Positions 26,625-35,748 of a stretch of 64,000 nt of DNA are shown here, piece after piece. Position 1 is the first letter of the stretch. The number at the start of each line of letters is the position of its first letter. Both the position numbers and the translations under genes were made by a program. This DNA comes from CBDEGU01 sp965238045 (lineage in GTDB: Bacteria > Acidobacteriota > Terriglobia > Bryobacterales > UBA6623): NCBI GenBank assembly GCA_965238045.1, contig CBDEGU010000010.1, positions 186,001 to 250,000 of the forward strand. Direction: 5' to 3'. The notes beneath the pieces are model-generated. The model made no database searches. It was not told where the DNA came from and saw only the letters and a program-made list of their open reading frames with translations.

Positions 26625-27069
26625 ACGGGGATGGTTATGAAGGGTTGAGCCGTTCCCGCGACGTTGACCGATCTGCACCTGGAAGGCGTGAAAGAATCGG
26701 GACTGCCACAAGCGCTGGCGAAACACTCTCTGATTCGCAAGAACTTAGGTGATGCGCGGCTGTGCACCCGCCGGCAAGTCCGCCCGCAGCGGCTGAAACG
26801 CAGCCTGCGGAAACGCGGCCGCTCCATCCGCACGGCCCTCTCGCTGCCGCTTTCCTCAATGGCGGTTGCTGTATAGGCGCTCCATCACAGTTGTTTCCTG
26901 ATAAGAGTGCGTAACAGTACCTCGTTTTGGACCTCCCTTCGTTGTTGCCATGGTTGACACAACCAAGGATAGCCCAGCCGGAGTGCCGCCCTCCTTCCCA
27001 GCTCTCGCAACCGCTTCAGTTCAAAACCCTTCTGCCAGCTTCACACTTTCGGGGAAGGAGCCCGTCTTG
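26625..27069. other. Gap without recognisable genes
   Basis: About 445 bases between the truncated enolase-family gene and the methyltransferase 3' end. Short open frames exist on both strands but show no domain, signal or SD support. I see no hairpin, repeat or RNA gene. Confidence 0.6.
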
Positions 27070-28149
27070 TCAGCTGCCGTAATACATACGACATTCGTTC
27101 CTGCCATGCGTCAAATAATGAACAAGAGGATTCCATCCGGCATTGGCTACATCAGGATAGTCGAGCCAATATCGGTGCGATGAGAAACGTTTGCTCGGAT
27201 CGCGGCCCTCTCGCCCACCCCATAGCAAGAAATGAAACGACGCCGGCAGCACGGAGTGCGCTACATCCGGGTTGTGCCTCAAATACCAATCCTCATCGAA
27301 AAGAACACTCGACCCGATCATCCGAACGATTCGGAGGCAGTTCAAAACTTCCCAAAGTCTTAACCGGAGAGTGGGATATCTTCGAACTGCAAGCGAAACA
27401 GCGTCGGGCCGCGATGCTCCGCGGCTGGCGGCAAGGTCAAAGTCGGAGTGGACGGGCTCAGCAGCGGCTACTGAACCACTATGTTCGCTGGACCGGGACT
27501 GAATGCAAGCCTCGGGATGGACTATGTCGTTTCCAAAGAATGAGTTGCGTGTTTTCAAGTCATCTAGCTGCTGGCGACCGGAGTGGCAATACAGAAAGAT
27601 GTTTTGCCGGTATCACCAAGCTACCCTTTGGTCCCGCCAAATACAGGGTTGTATGATGTCTAGTTGGCTATAGCCGCATTGTTCGAAGAGACGCTCCCAG
27701 TAGCCCGGCCACTGTTCATTAAGATGTCCGTGTCCTCCCTGGCCGGGAATCGCCGCGGAAAACAGAACAAAATCTGCTGTATGGCATAATCGACGTACCA
27801 ACGATTCAGCGTTTTGGCCGGGAAGGTACTCCGCAACCTCCAACGACAGTGCCAGATCGTAGCGCGACAGGGACCAGTCTTCGGATGTCAAGTCCGCCTC
27901 AAGATAACAATCCTTCGAAATGGACAAAAGCTCTTCTTGAACATGACCAACGTCAACGCCCAAGATCTTTGTAACACCGTGAGCCTCGAACTCCGCCAGC
28001 CATTCACCCGAGGCGGATCCAAAGTCCGCGACGCTCTCGATGGAGGACGGGATAAGATCGAGGAGAAGCGGTACCACTACCGCCGCAGAACACCGCGATT
28101 TCCGAACGATAGATTCGGAAAACTGCTCAGGATACCTATAATCAGACAT
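27070..28149 (-). pseudogene. SAM-dependent methyltransferase fused to GT-associated YPDVA repeats, interrupted by in-frame TGA
   Basis: One reading frame runs from the ATG at 28149 (GGAGG nine bases upstream) to the stop at 27070, broken only by TGA at 27615-27613. Without it the protein has about 359 residues. The N-terminal class I methyltransferase shows VADFGSASGEWLAEF (SAM loop), ILGVDVG and LALSLEVAEYLPG. It ends RDQRVAW-stop-YRQNIFLYCHS; relatives typically read a second Trp here (WWY-QN), so TGA probably replaced TGG. The C-terminal ~85 residues hold two repeats of the type FDEDWYLRHNPDVA..FHFLLWGGREGR and YWLDYPDVANAGWNPLVHYL, found on cell-surface glycosyltransferases. It lies 56 bases downstream of a glycosyltransferase, so a glycan-synthesis operon is likely. 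Lower GC than the flanks suggests transfer. Confidence 0.82.
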
Positions 28150-28205
28150 TGGCGAATACCTCCGTCTATCCTCGTTGCGAACGCGATCGGAGAGGAGACA
28201 CGGGC

Positions 28206-29378
28206 TCACGCCGCCGAAGATGACGAAAACTTGTGGCTCAAGAGCCGCCGAGCGTTGGTTGGTGCGTGCTCATTTACGAGAGCTCGCCGTTTAGGTGAAT
28301 CACACCCTTTCGAGACGACGTAATCGATCGATTGACGTAGCGCCCGAATGAACCCATCAACGTCACCATCGGCGTAAGTCGACCCGAGATCGGACTCGCA
28401 GACCAGCGAACCGATGGCGGACTGCGCGGGTGCTACGATGGCGCTTCCAGCGTACAACGAGTCGCCGAAATGCCCGGAGATCACGGTTCGAGCCGATTTG
28501 GTAAACGGAAACACCATCACATCTGTCGAGCAAAGGCAGCGGCGAAAGATGGAGTCCGGTACAACTTTGACGTCCTCAACCTGTCTTCGATGCCAGGGGC
28601 GGAGATGCATTTCCGATGCTACGTCGAGGTCGTGAAGGGCCTTGCGAATTGCAAGTTCGAAATCAGGAGGCGCTTGGCCTGCCATGACAATTGAGATCCT
28701 GCGGCGAAGTTCTGGAGCTGCTGATCGCAGGGCTTGAATGACAAACTCATAGTTCTTTTCCGGACGCACCTTCCCGAGCATCCCAATACGGGCGAGGCGG
28801 TCCTTTCCTTCTCCGGTTCTTGTTATCGACTTTCGAAAGAATCTCGGTGGATGAGGAATGTAATGGACATTGCGAACCCCATGTGTTTGGATCAATACAT
28901 TACGCAGTGCCTTTGAGAAAACAAATACCCCTGCAAACAGTTCCATCATTGTTTCAAGGTTTCGAGCCTCTCGCTCATTCGCAGGAGCACAATGCAGGAA
29001 GCCGAACAATCCGATTCGAGAACCCCATGCGCGCAGTGACTTCTCCCCAACCCGATACAGGAGATGCGGGTCCGCGATAAGAAGAACTGCCTGTGCTACA
29101 CCGTAAGCGACGCCCTTCTGCAAAATGTCATTAAGATATTGAGTGCAATTTGTGAAGTCGTGCCACGCGTTGATCGAGGGATTCACCAAACATGACTCTG
29201 GAATCGCTCCGAAGATCTCATAGAGATAGGAGTGCGACCCGGAAAACTCTAGAAACATCGTGTTCGTTCGGCTCGGGATGTACCCGGTATGATCATCATA
29301 GTTACCGGAAGCAGACGGTACGGCTGCTGATGTGGGCGTAGTTGCCGGCACACTGGAGGCACCTACTGAGTCCCGCAT
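28206..29378 (-). CDS. Glycosyltransferase (GT4-like), 5' end replaced by IS630 DNA
   Basis: 390 residues as read from an ATG at 29378, but the first four codons lie inside the IS630 terminus; the native start is lost or is the internal ATG at 29258 (MFLEFSGS). The C-terminal half has GT-B features: KDRLARIGMLGKVRPEKNYEFVIQAL, ISIVMAGQAPPDFE and the donor-site region STDVMVFPFTKSARTVISGHFGDSLYAGSAIVAP. The N-terminal half has ADPHLLYRVGEKSL and FGFLHCAPANEREA. It likely transfers a sugar to a surface glycan together with the downstream methyltransferase. Local GC is low (28861-28920 has about 25 G/C of 60), unlike the chromosome around it. Whether the truncated form is made is unknown. Confidence 0.78.
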   Translation of the reverse strand: MRDSVGASSVPATTPTSAAVPSASGNYDDHTGYIPSRTNTMFLEFSGSHSYLYEIFGAIPESCLVNPSINAWHDFTNCTQYLNDILQKGVAYGVAQAVLLIADPHLLYRVGEKSLRAWGSRIGLFGFLHCAPANEREARNLETMMELFAGVFVFSKALRNVLIQTHGVRNVHYIPHPPRFFRKSITRTGEGKDRLARIGMLGKVRPEKNYEFVIQALRSAAPELRRRISIVMAGQAPPDFELAIRKALHDLDVASEMHLRPWHRRQVEDVKVVPDSIFRRCLCSTDVMVFPFTKSARTVISGHFGDSLYAGSAIVAPAQSAIGSLVCESDLGSTYADGDVDGFIRALRQSIDYVVSKGCDSPKRRALVNEHAPTNARRLLSHKFSSSSAA

Positions 29379-30463
29379 AATACCCCGTCAATCGAAACAA
29401 AGAGAAGACTGCTTCCAGAAAGCGGCAATCAAACGCGGCTTGCGGCGCATGCGGCGTAGTGCTTGGCGAGTGCGTTGGTCGAGTTCCCAATAGTCCTTCG
29501 GGCAGACGTTAGGCAGTTCGTGCTGCTTCCAGTAAGACCAGATGTATTCCACCGGGTTCAGCTCCAGCGCATAGGGCGGCAGGTACTCCATTGCGATGTG
29601 ACCCTCGGAGAGCTCGATGAACTCCTCTAGCAGACGGCTGCGGTGCGCCGGCAGTCGGTCCCAGACGATCAGTAGCGGCTCTTGGATGTGGCCTGCCAAG
29701 GCCTTCAGGAAGTCGATGACCTCGAGTGCCCCGATCGCGCCAGGGTACAGCCGGAAGTAGAAGTTGCGGAAGCTCAGCCCGGCCGCTACCGAAAGCTTCT
29801 TCCAGTTGAAGTTGAACTCCAGGACCGGCGTCTCGCCGCGCGGCGCCCAGGTGCGGCAACGATGCGGCTTCTGAGTTAATCCGCTTTCGTCGATGAAGAC
29901 GATCGTGCGGCCTTGTTGGCAGGCTTTTTTTTAACGCGGGGCCAGGTCGTGCGCTGCCAGCCGCGGATCGCCCCTTCGTTGCGCTCGCGGGCCTTGCCGA
30001 CCCGACGTTGCGGGCTCCAGCCGAGCGCCCGCAGGATCTTCCAGACGTGGCCTGCGTGGTAGCGCACGCCGAACTGGTCGGCGATCAGACGAGCGATGCG
30101 CGGGCAGGTCCACAGCGGCGTCGGGAAGCCGTGCGCTTCGGGGCCTTGAAGCAACTGCGACTCCAGGCGCTCGAGTTGGGCGGCGTCTAACCGCGGTTTG
30201 CGTCCCGCCCGCCCGCCCGGCCTGGCGCAACCCGGCCGGCCCTTGCTCGCGATATCGCCGCCGCCACTCACTCACTGTTTGCCGCGCGACCTTGAGTCGC
30301 CGCGCCGTTTCGGACTGATTACATCCTGCATCGAGCAACCGCATCGCTTCGAAACGGCGCTTCTCTAGCGCCTCGAAATCCCGCCGTCCGCTTTGCCCAC
30401 TTCTCATACATAGATAGACGTATCCAATCACCAAAAGGTGTCATGTTATTTTGCGGGATTCAA
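29366..30463 (-). mobile_element. IS630-family insertion sequence
   Basis: About 1098 bases bounded by imperfect terminal inverted repeats: CTGAGTCCCGCATAATA at the left end and, reverse-complemented, TTGAATCCCGCAAAATA at the right end. TA lies immediately outside both ends (29364-29365 and 30464-30465), the expected target duplication of IS630/Tc1-type elements. The single transposase reads on the minus strand and is frame-disrupted. The left end cuts a glycosyltransferase gene, the right end a CPBP-like membrane protein gene. Confidence 0.85.
29388..30434 (-). pseudogene. IS630 transposase, two frame changes
   Basis: The protein is readable only by changing frame twice. The N-terminal helix-turn-helix (FEAMRLLDAGCNQSETARRL, VARQTVSEWRRRYREQG) is in one frame. 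At about 30208-30222 a (GGGC)n run, which looks expanded by one 4-base unit, moves the reading to a second frame carrying RAGRKPRLDAAQLERLE to RTTWPRVKKK. At an A8 run (29925-29932 on the opposite strand) the frame returns to the first for the catalytic core: IVFIDESGL, LLIVWDRLPAH and LELNPVEYIW, the D-D-E triad. The A8 site may be programmed frameshifting, common in this family; the GGGC change is probably a real lesion. Confidence 0.8.
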
Positions 30464-31141
30464 TAGGACGGCGCCGAGCCTGATCACCGTCCTGGGTGGG
30501 AAGCTCAGGAAGCCAACTGCAAGGCCAATAGGAATGCCAATAACAGCCAGAATGACAAAGGCAATTAGCGCAACGGCCAAGTCTCTCCACTTTGGAACCA
30601 GGCGGTAGCCAAAACCGGGCAAATCGCGTGCACCATACCATCCTAGAACGGCAAGCACAGTTATAGCGGAACCCCACCAGGCATACCCAAGGCCAACCAC
30701 GCCAACCCACACATCGTAGTTCCATCGCAGGTCAAACGGAATCCAGAGCAGTAGCCAGATGGCTGCATCGGCCCACGTCAGACCGCGGCGCCCCTTTTCA
30801 ATAGCATTAAGAGTTCCCAGTGCTACAAACGTGCCTGAGACGAAGATGGCCGTTGCATAAGGATCGAATCGGCCAACAAGTAGGCCAGAGATCAGGAAGA
30901 GCGCCGAGATGCTGACTACAACTACCAGTAAGGAACGGGAGCGCGCTCTGAGCCATGCTTGCACACGTAACGCTGCATGGGGCCCTCCCAACATCAACTG
31001 GGCTCCCATAAGGGGGGCTGACCGAGAATCAGACTCACCCAGTGAAGGGGGGGTAATGAAACTGGAGTCCATTCCCCGACTTGCTTCTGGGACACAACCA
31101 CGCCCAGCAATCCGGCAGAAACGACAGTCATGATACCCCAC
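30446..31141 (-). pseudogene. CPBP-like (CAAX-protease-type) membrane protein, C-terminus removed by IS630
   Basis: The readable frame has 231 residues and ends LLNPAK, where the last five residues are encoded by the IS630 terminal repeat. About five hydrophobic helices are visible (SLLVVVVSISALFLISGLLV, YATAIFVSGTFVALGTL, WADAAIWLLLWIPF, ITVLAVLGWYG, LAVALIAFVILAVIGIPIGL). The segment DLPGFGYRLVPKWRDLAVAL resembles the region ahead of the catalytic helices in CPBP-family intramembrane proteases. The conserved EExxxR and later His motifs would follow and are missing. The start is uncertain (GTG/ATG candidates at 31141, 31072 and 31009, none with a strong SD). It is presumably inactive. Confidence 0.6.
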
Positions 31142-31290
31142 AGAGTTAGGGGAAATCTGCCGGTTAATTCTCTGGTAGCCGTATCATCCCCTTGTTCCCA
31201 TTAAGTTGCATAGTTTCATGCTGCGATCAGTACTGCGGCTGCTACATGTATTGAACCAGAATCGCCAATTTGGAACTCCGACTCCAACAT

Positions 31291-31370
31291 GTTACTCCCT
31301 CTCTTCTCCTGAATGCAACGACTTTGCCTCGTCAGGTTACTCCCTCTCTTCTCCTGAATGCAACGACTCA
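31291..31370. repeat. 45-bp direct tandem duplication
   Basis: GTTACTCCCTCTCTTCTCCT plus GAATGCAACGACT begins at 31291 and again at 31336, giving a 45-base period; the GCCTCGTCAGG end of the unit appears once more near 31383. No coding sense. Confidence 0.75.
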
Positions 31371-31639
31371 GCCACGAGCATTGCCTCGTCAGGCAGGCCA
31401 CGACGGCATCGAAGGGTTCCCATGGCCTGTTCTTGTCGTCCGGTGGGCCCGTCTCGCTGCTGCTCAGCCGATGGGTCGCACACTCCTGCGACCCTCCTTC
31501 TTCAACGCCCAGATTTCCTGCCCGAAAGGGACGGCCCTAACCACCCGGCACAGGCAGCGCCCAGATCCGACGCAGCATGTCGCCGAGCGGGTAGCGTTGC
31601 CCGGACGAGGAGATCGGGGGATTTCCCCAACTGTGAGTG

Positions 31640-32080
31640 AATATAGGGGTTTTATGCTGAGCCATGGTGCGTGTGGCTCGTGTGGTGGCGACCGGTGTGG
31701 CGCGGGAAAGGCCGCGGATCTCAAGGGCGAGATCCGCCCTACGGGTTGGTTGTCTCGACGCCGTTTGTGAGTGGTGGCGGCCGGTGTGGCGCGGGAAAAG
31801 CCGCGGATCTCAAGGGCGAGAGGGGCCCTACGGGTTGGTTGTCTCGACGCCGTTTGTGAGCGGTGGCGGCGGGTGTGGGGCGGGAAAGGCCGCGGATCTC
31901 AAGGGCGAGATCCGCCCTACGGGTTGGTTGTCTCGACAGCGTTTGTGAGCGGTGGCGGCGGGTGTGGGGCGGGAAAAGCCGCGGATCTCAAGGGCGAGAG
32001 GGGCCGCGGATGTCAATCGTCAGAAAAGCCGCGGATCTCAAAACCGAGATCCGCGCTACGGGTGGTTTTCGATTGCCGCG
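31640..32080. repeat. ~90-bp tandem repeat array (GCCGCGGATCTCAA family)
   Basis: Four near-identical units of about 90 bases (cores near 31697, 31786, 31876 and 31966) carry GGGAAARGCCGCGGATCTCA, AGGGCGAGATCCGCCCTACG, then GGTTGGTTGTCTCGACGCCG and TTTGTGAGTGGTGGCGGCC. Alternate copies read GAGGGGCC in place of the inverted GATCCGCC arm. GGATCTC and GAGATCC in each unit can form a short stem. Open frames across it are by-products of a period divisible by three. Degenerate copies follow at about 32026 and 32345, and a related copy lies at 40.5 kb. Confidence 0.85.
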
Positions 32081-32878
32081 GGTGCGGGGGAGATCCGCGA
32101 TTCGGTCCGGGGCAGGTGGCCGTAAGATGTGGATCTGGATTGGGTTTTGGGAATTGGGTCTGTTTGGCATACCGGTTTGGCGGACTTGGCTGGGTGGGTT
32201 TTTTGGGTGATGGGCGGTGGCGAGCCACCGGTGGCGGGGGCGATTGCGTTGTCGCTGGAGGCGGGAATTGGGTTCGCTTGGTATGCCTGTTTGGTGAAAT
32301 TCGTTGCGTGGGGTTGCTTGGGGGAGAGGCGGTGGCGGGGGCAGGAAAAGCCGCGGATCTCAAAACCGAGCTTCGCGCTACGGGTCCGCGGTGATTGCGG
32401 GTCGGCAAGTTGTTGATTTAGATGGGGCTCGGCGAGATTGGGTCTGTTTGGTAGTTCTTGGGTTGCTGGTTGCGCTGAGTCGCTTGCTGGCTGGCTGGGC
32501 GCAGGGGGGCGACGATGGACGGCTCGCTGGCACAGTATATTCATGTTCGTGCGGCATGTTTCGTATCTGGGCATTCTGGCGCTGGGCATTCGTACCCTGG
32601 CCTTCGTATCCAGCTTACCGCAGGGGGATGGGGTTGGCGGCGGCTGGCGGATGGATGTTGTTGTGAGGGAGTCACTTAGCTGATTTGTAGTCTCGTGACC
32701 CGGTTATGGGGAACCGGTCCCTCGGCCCGCGGCCGAACGGAAAACCTGCGCTTCGGGGTGGCTGGCCTCTTCGTGCTCTTGCTGAAGCATCACTGCTGCT
32801 CTGTGACTCACTGCCGTTCGTGCGGCGAGAGTTAGGGTGTCTGTCCCTCGGTTAGATGAAGGTGGGTATCCGGTTTAC
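32081..32878. other. Repeat-derived intergenic DNA
   Basis: GT-rich sequence with one more degenerate unit of the array (GCCGCGGATCTCAAAACCGA near 32351) and a low-complexity TGGG/GGTTTT segment (32100-32340). No gene with start signal, domain or homology can be supported. Near 32829 GTTAGGGTGTCTGTCCCTCG matches a copy at about 33855 in the same orientation, on the other side of the transposase. Confidence 0.6.
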
Positions 32879-33958
32879 TCAGGTAGCCCCAATATCTTGT
32901 GGTTCGGGAATTTGCTTGGATTCATGAGCCGGGTGGACGATCATCTTGTAAGTCGCGGGGTTCACGGCGACCGCCTGCTGGACTAAGCGATAGAAGAGTT
33001 TGCCTCGGCTTCTGGATTTGCGGCGGTTGAAGCGGAAGGTGAACTCGTCCAGGTAGTAATCCAGATGCTTGTGACTCACAGCGCCCTGATGGGTGCCCAG
33101 CAGCCAGCGCTTCAGCAGTGACATGACGCGGTGGACGCGGGGCATCAACTCGGACGCGGATTTCTCCTGCCCGCGGACAACTGTGATCTCATGGACGTAG
33201 CCTGCCTTCTCCAACCCGGAGTAACCCAGCCAGCCGTCAGTATGCACCACGCTGCCTGGCTCGATGCACTCCTTCACGAAAGGCAACAGACTCTCGCCCG
33301 AGGCATCCCGGATTCTCTTCATGCGAATCCGTCCGATACCCCTCCCATCCTGTTGGGCGGCCACCGCGATCAACGCTTTGTTCCCCAGCTTTCGACCCCG
33401 CAGGCCCTCTTCAAGTCCGCCGAGGTGGCTTTCATCGACTTCCACTGTTCCGGCCAGCAGATCCCGTCCCGGCCGCACCATCGCGCGCCGCATTTTGTGC
33501 AGCCACGTCCAAGCCGTTTCATACCTGTTCAGCCCCAACACTCTTTGAAGTCCCAAAGCGCTGGCTCCGGTCTTTTGGGTGGTGACCCACCACATCGCAC
33601 GAAACCACAATGGCAAAGGGCTGCGCGTGTCCTGAAAGATCGTCCCCGCGGTCACCGAGGTTTGGCGCCCACACGCAGCGCACTGCAGCAGCACTTTTCG
33701 CACAGGCCACGACTTTCCACAACCACAACTGGGACAGCGGAACCCGTCCGGCCAGCGCAGCCCGAACAGATACTCCCGGCAGGCCGCCTCACTCGTAAAA
33801 CGGGCCTCGAACTCCCTCGAACTCCCAGGGTGCCTGTCCCTCGAACTCCGCGGGGTTAGGGTGCCTGTCCCTCGAACTCGTCCCTCGAACTCCTGTCCCT
33901 CGAACTCCTCGAACTCCCTCGAACTCCATAGATCCTCGGCCTGGAACGACAATATCAA
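32879..33958 (-). CDS. IS1595-type (ISXO2-like) transposase with a repeat-derived N-terminus
   Basis: 359 residues. From about residue 50 it is a standard IS1595-family transposase: a zinc ribbon (RCPSCGCGKSW and QCAACGRQTS), then the DDE-like core with GTVEVDESHLGG, VVHTDGWLGY and YYLDEFTFRFNRRKS. Residues of about 12-50 (EFEEFEGQEFEG and similar) are translated from a CCTCGAACT microrepeat array that overlaps the 5' end, so the native start probably lay near 33810 and has been lost or overwritten. No clear terminal inverted repeats were found; a direct repeat GTTAGGGTGYCTGTCCCTCG occurs on both sides. The catalytic part looks intact. Activity is uncertain without ends. Confidence 0.85.
   Translation of the reverse strand: MILSFQAEDLWSSREFEEFEGQEFEGRVRGTGTLTPRSSRDRHPGSSREFEARFTSEAACREYLFGLRWPDGFRCPSCGCGKSWPVRKVLLQCAACGRQTSVTAGTIFQDTRSPLPLWFRAMWWVTTQKTGASALGLQRVLGLNRYETAWTWLHKMRRAMVRPGRDLLAGTVEVDESHLGGLEEGLRGRKLGNKALIAVAAQQDGRGIGRIRMKRIRDASGESLLPFVKECIEPGSVVHTDGWLGYSGLEKAGYVHEITVVRGQEKSASELMPRVHRVMSLLKRWLLGTHQGAVSHKHLDYYLDEFTFRFNRRKSRSRGKLFYRLVQQAVAVNPATYKMIVHPAHESKQIPEPQDIGAT
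33805..33927. repeat. CCTCGAACT microrepeat array
   Basis: At least eight copies of CCTCGAACTC, some extended to GGGTGCCTGTCCCTCGAACT, packed in about 120 bases at the 5' end of the transposase frame. Unit spacing varies from 10 to 32 bases. Confidence 0.85.
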
Positions 33959-35748
33959 CGGGAAACTTTACCGAATCTTTAACTGAACTTGAAGGCAACT
34001 TTAAGGGGTGTTCAGGGCATAGGCTAGAATCGCCTTAGGCGTGTGATTTCTATGCCGAAGGTGTCAGTGCCGAAACTTGCTATGAGGCCGCCGCAGCGGC
34101 TATTACTCATCTTCGCTTCCACTATTCTCGTACCTGGAATTCTGCTGGCCTTCTTCGGATTGAGGGCGCTGGTTCAGGAAAGCCGGCTGGTTGAACAACA
34201 GATGCGCGAGAGACTGCGGGAAGCCGGGAAATTCGCCGCGCGCAGACTCGAGTTGGAGCTATCGGAATGGCAGCACGCGATCGACCAGGTCGGCCAATCC
34301 CGGACGACCGATCCCGCGGGGTGGCCAGCCCGGGTGCGCATCGCCACTAACGAGCCTGGCGCGGCCGTCGTCCTATTGGGACAAAAGGATCGCATTCAGG
34401 CTGCTCCAGCAGGACAGTTGCCCTACCTCCTATCGCCTGCCCCGGCCCGGTTTTCACGAATCAAGCCACGCCAGGCAATTTGGGCCCAGGCCGAGCTAGC
34501 CGAGTTGCGCGAAAAGAACTACGAAAAGGCCCTTGAATTTTACCGGCGAATTCTCAGTTCCGCAAAAGGGGGTGAGCGGGTGGTCCTCCTGCACCGCGTA
34601 GCAAGAAGTTTGCGCAAGGCGGGCCGGGAGCAGGAAGCTCTCCGGGCTTTCCGCGTTCTGAAGAAGGAACCCCGCACTCTCATTGGGTCACTTCCCTCGG
34701 ATTTGATCGCGCTGTACGAAATCTCTGTCTCGGGGTACAAATCGGGTGCCCCGCCGAAGCAGTCACAAGCTTCTTTACAGCTCTATCGAGGCTTGATCGG
34801 CGGCCGCTGGCCGCTGCGGAAATCCAGCTATGCCTTCTACTCCGAGAGCACGCGAGAGATTCTTACGCCCAACGACGAAGTAGTGCGCTTGGAACAGAAG
34901 GAAGGGAGGCAGCTAGCTCTGGCAAATGCCGCAGAGCGATTCCTTTCAGAGCCTCGGTCGATCTTGGAGGAGCCCGGGCACAACTACCTCGCCTTTTGGC
35001 GATCGGAGCCGTTTGCCGCCATCCTTTTGGAGCAGTCCTTTCTGGATTCCCGCGTATGGCCAACGGCGCTCAGCGGCTCTGAAGACCAGGATCTGCGGTT
35101 TTCTCTGCTTGCTCCTGGCGGCCAAGTCCTATTCGGTGTCTCGAATCCCAGCCAAGAACTGCTGGTGACACAGGCCATCCAGAGCGGGGATCTGCTTTTG
35201 AAGCTGCAAATTTGGCCAGGCGACATCGAGGCTCTCCATGCCGAGGTGAATCGCCGTCGTAACCTCTACTTCGGCCTGCTCGGTCTCGTGGTCGCTCTGC
35301 TCGTTTTTGGCGGTTATCTGACGGTCCGCACGGTCAAGACGGAACTGGCCATGGCACAGTCGAAATCGGAGTTTGTCTCCACGGTTTCCCATGAGTTTCG
35401 CTCCCCTCTCACCGGCATTCACCAGTTGGCCGAAATGCTCAAGGATGGGCGCGTCAAGGAAGAGCAGCGCCGCCAGCGCTACTACGAGATGATCGTCAGC
35501 GAGAGCCGGCGTCTGCGGCGGCTGGTGGAAAACGTGCTCGATTTCTCTCGCATCGAAGAAGGCCGCAAAAAGTACGATCTCGAACCGTTTGAGCCCACAC
35601 CCTGGCTGCGGGAAAGGGTCGAAGAATTTCAGGCCGAAGTCGCCGGCGCTGGAGTCACGATCGCGGCGAGCATCCCCGACGGCTTGCCCCTGGTGCTGGG
35701 CGACCGGGAGGCACTCAGCACGGCGTTGCACAATCTGCTGGACAATGC

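Noticed and set aside
31640..32080. Possible CRISPR array
   Set aside because: The units are contiguous ~90-bp tandem copies without unique spacers, and no cas genes are nearby.
31671..32394. Several overlapping open frames in the 31.7-32.4 kb region
   Set aside because: They repeat peptide such as KAADLKGE and arise because the ~90-bp repeat period is divisible by three; no real protein features.
32829..33872. GTTAGGGTGYCTGTCCCTCG copies as IS1595 terminal inverted repeats
   Set aside because: The two copies are in the same orientation, so they are direct repeats; inverted ends were not found.
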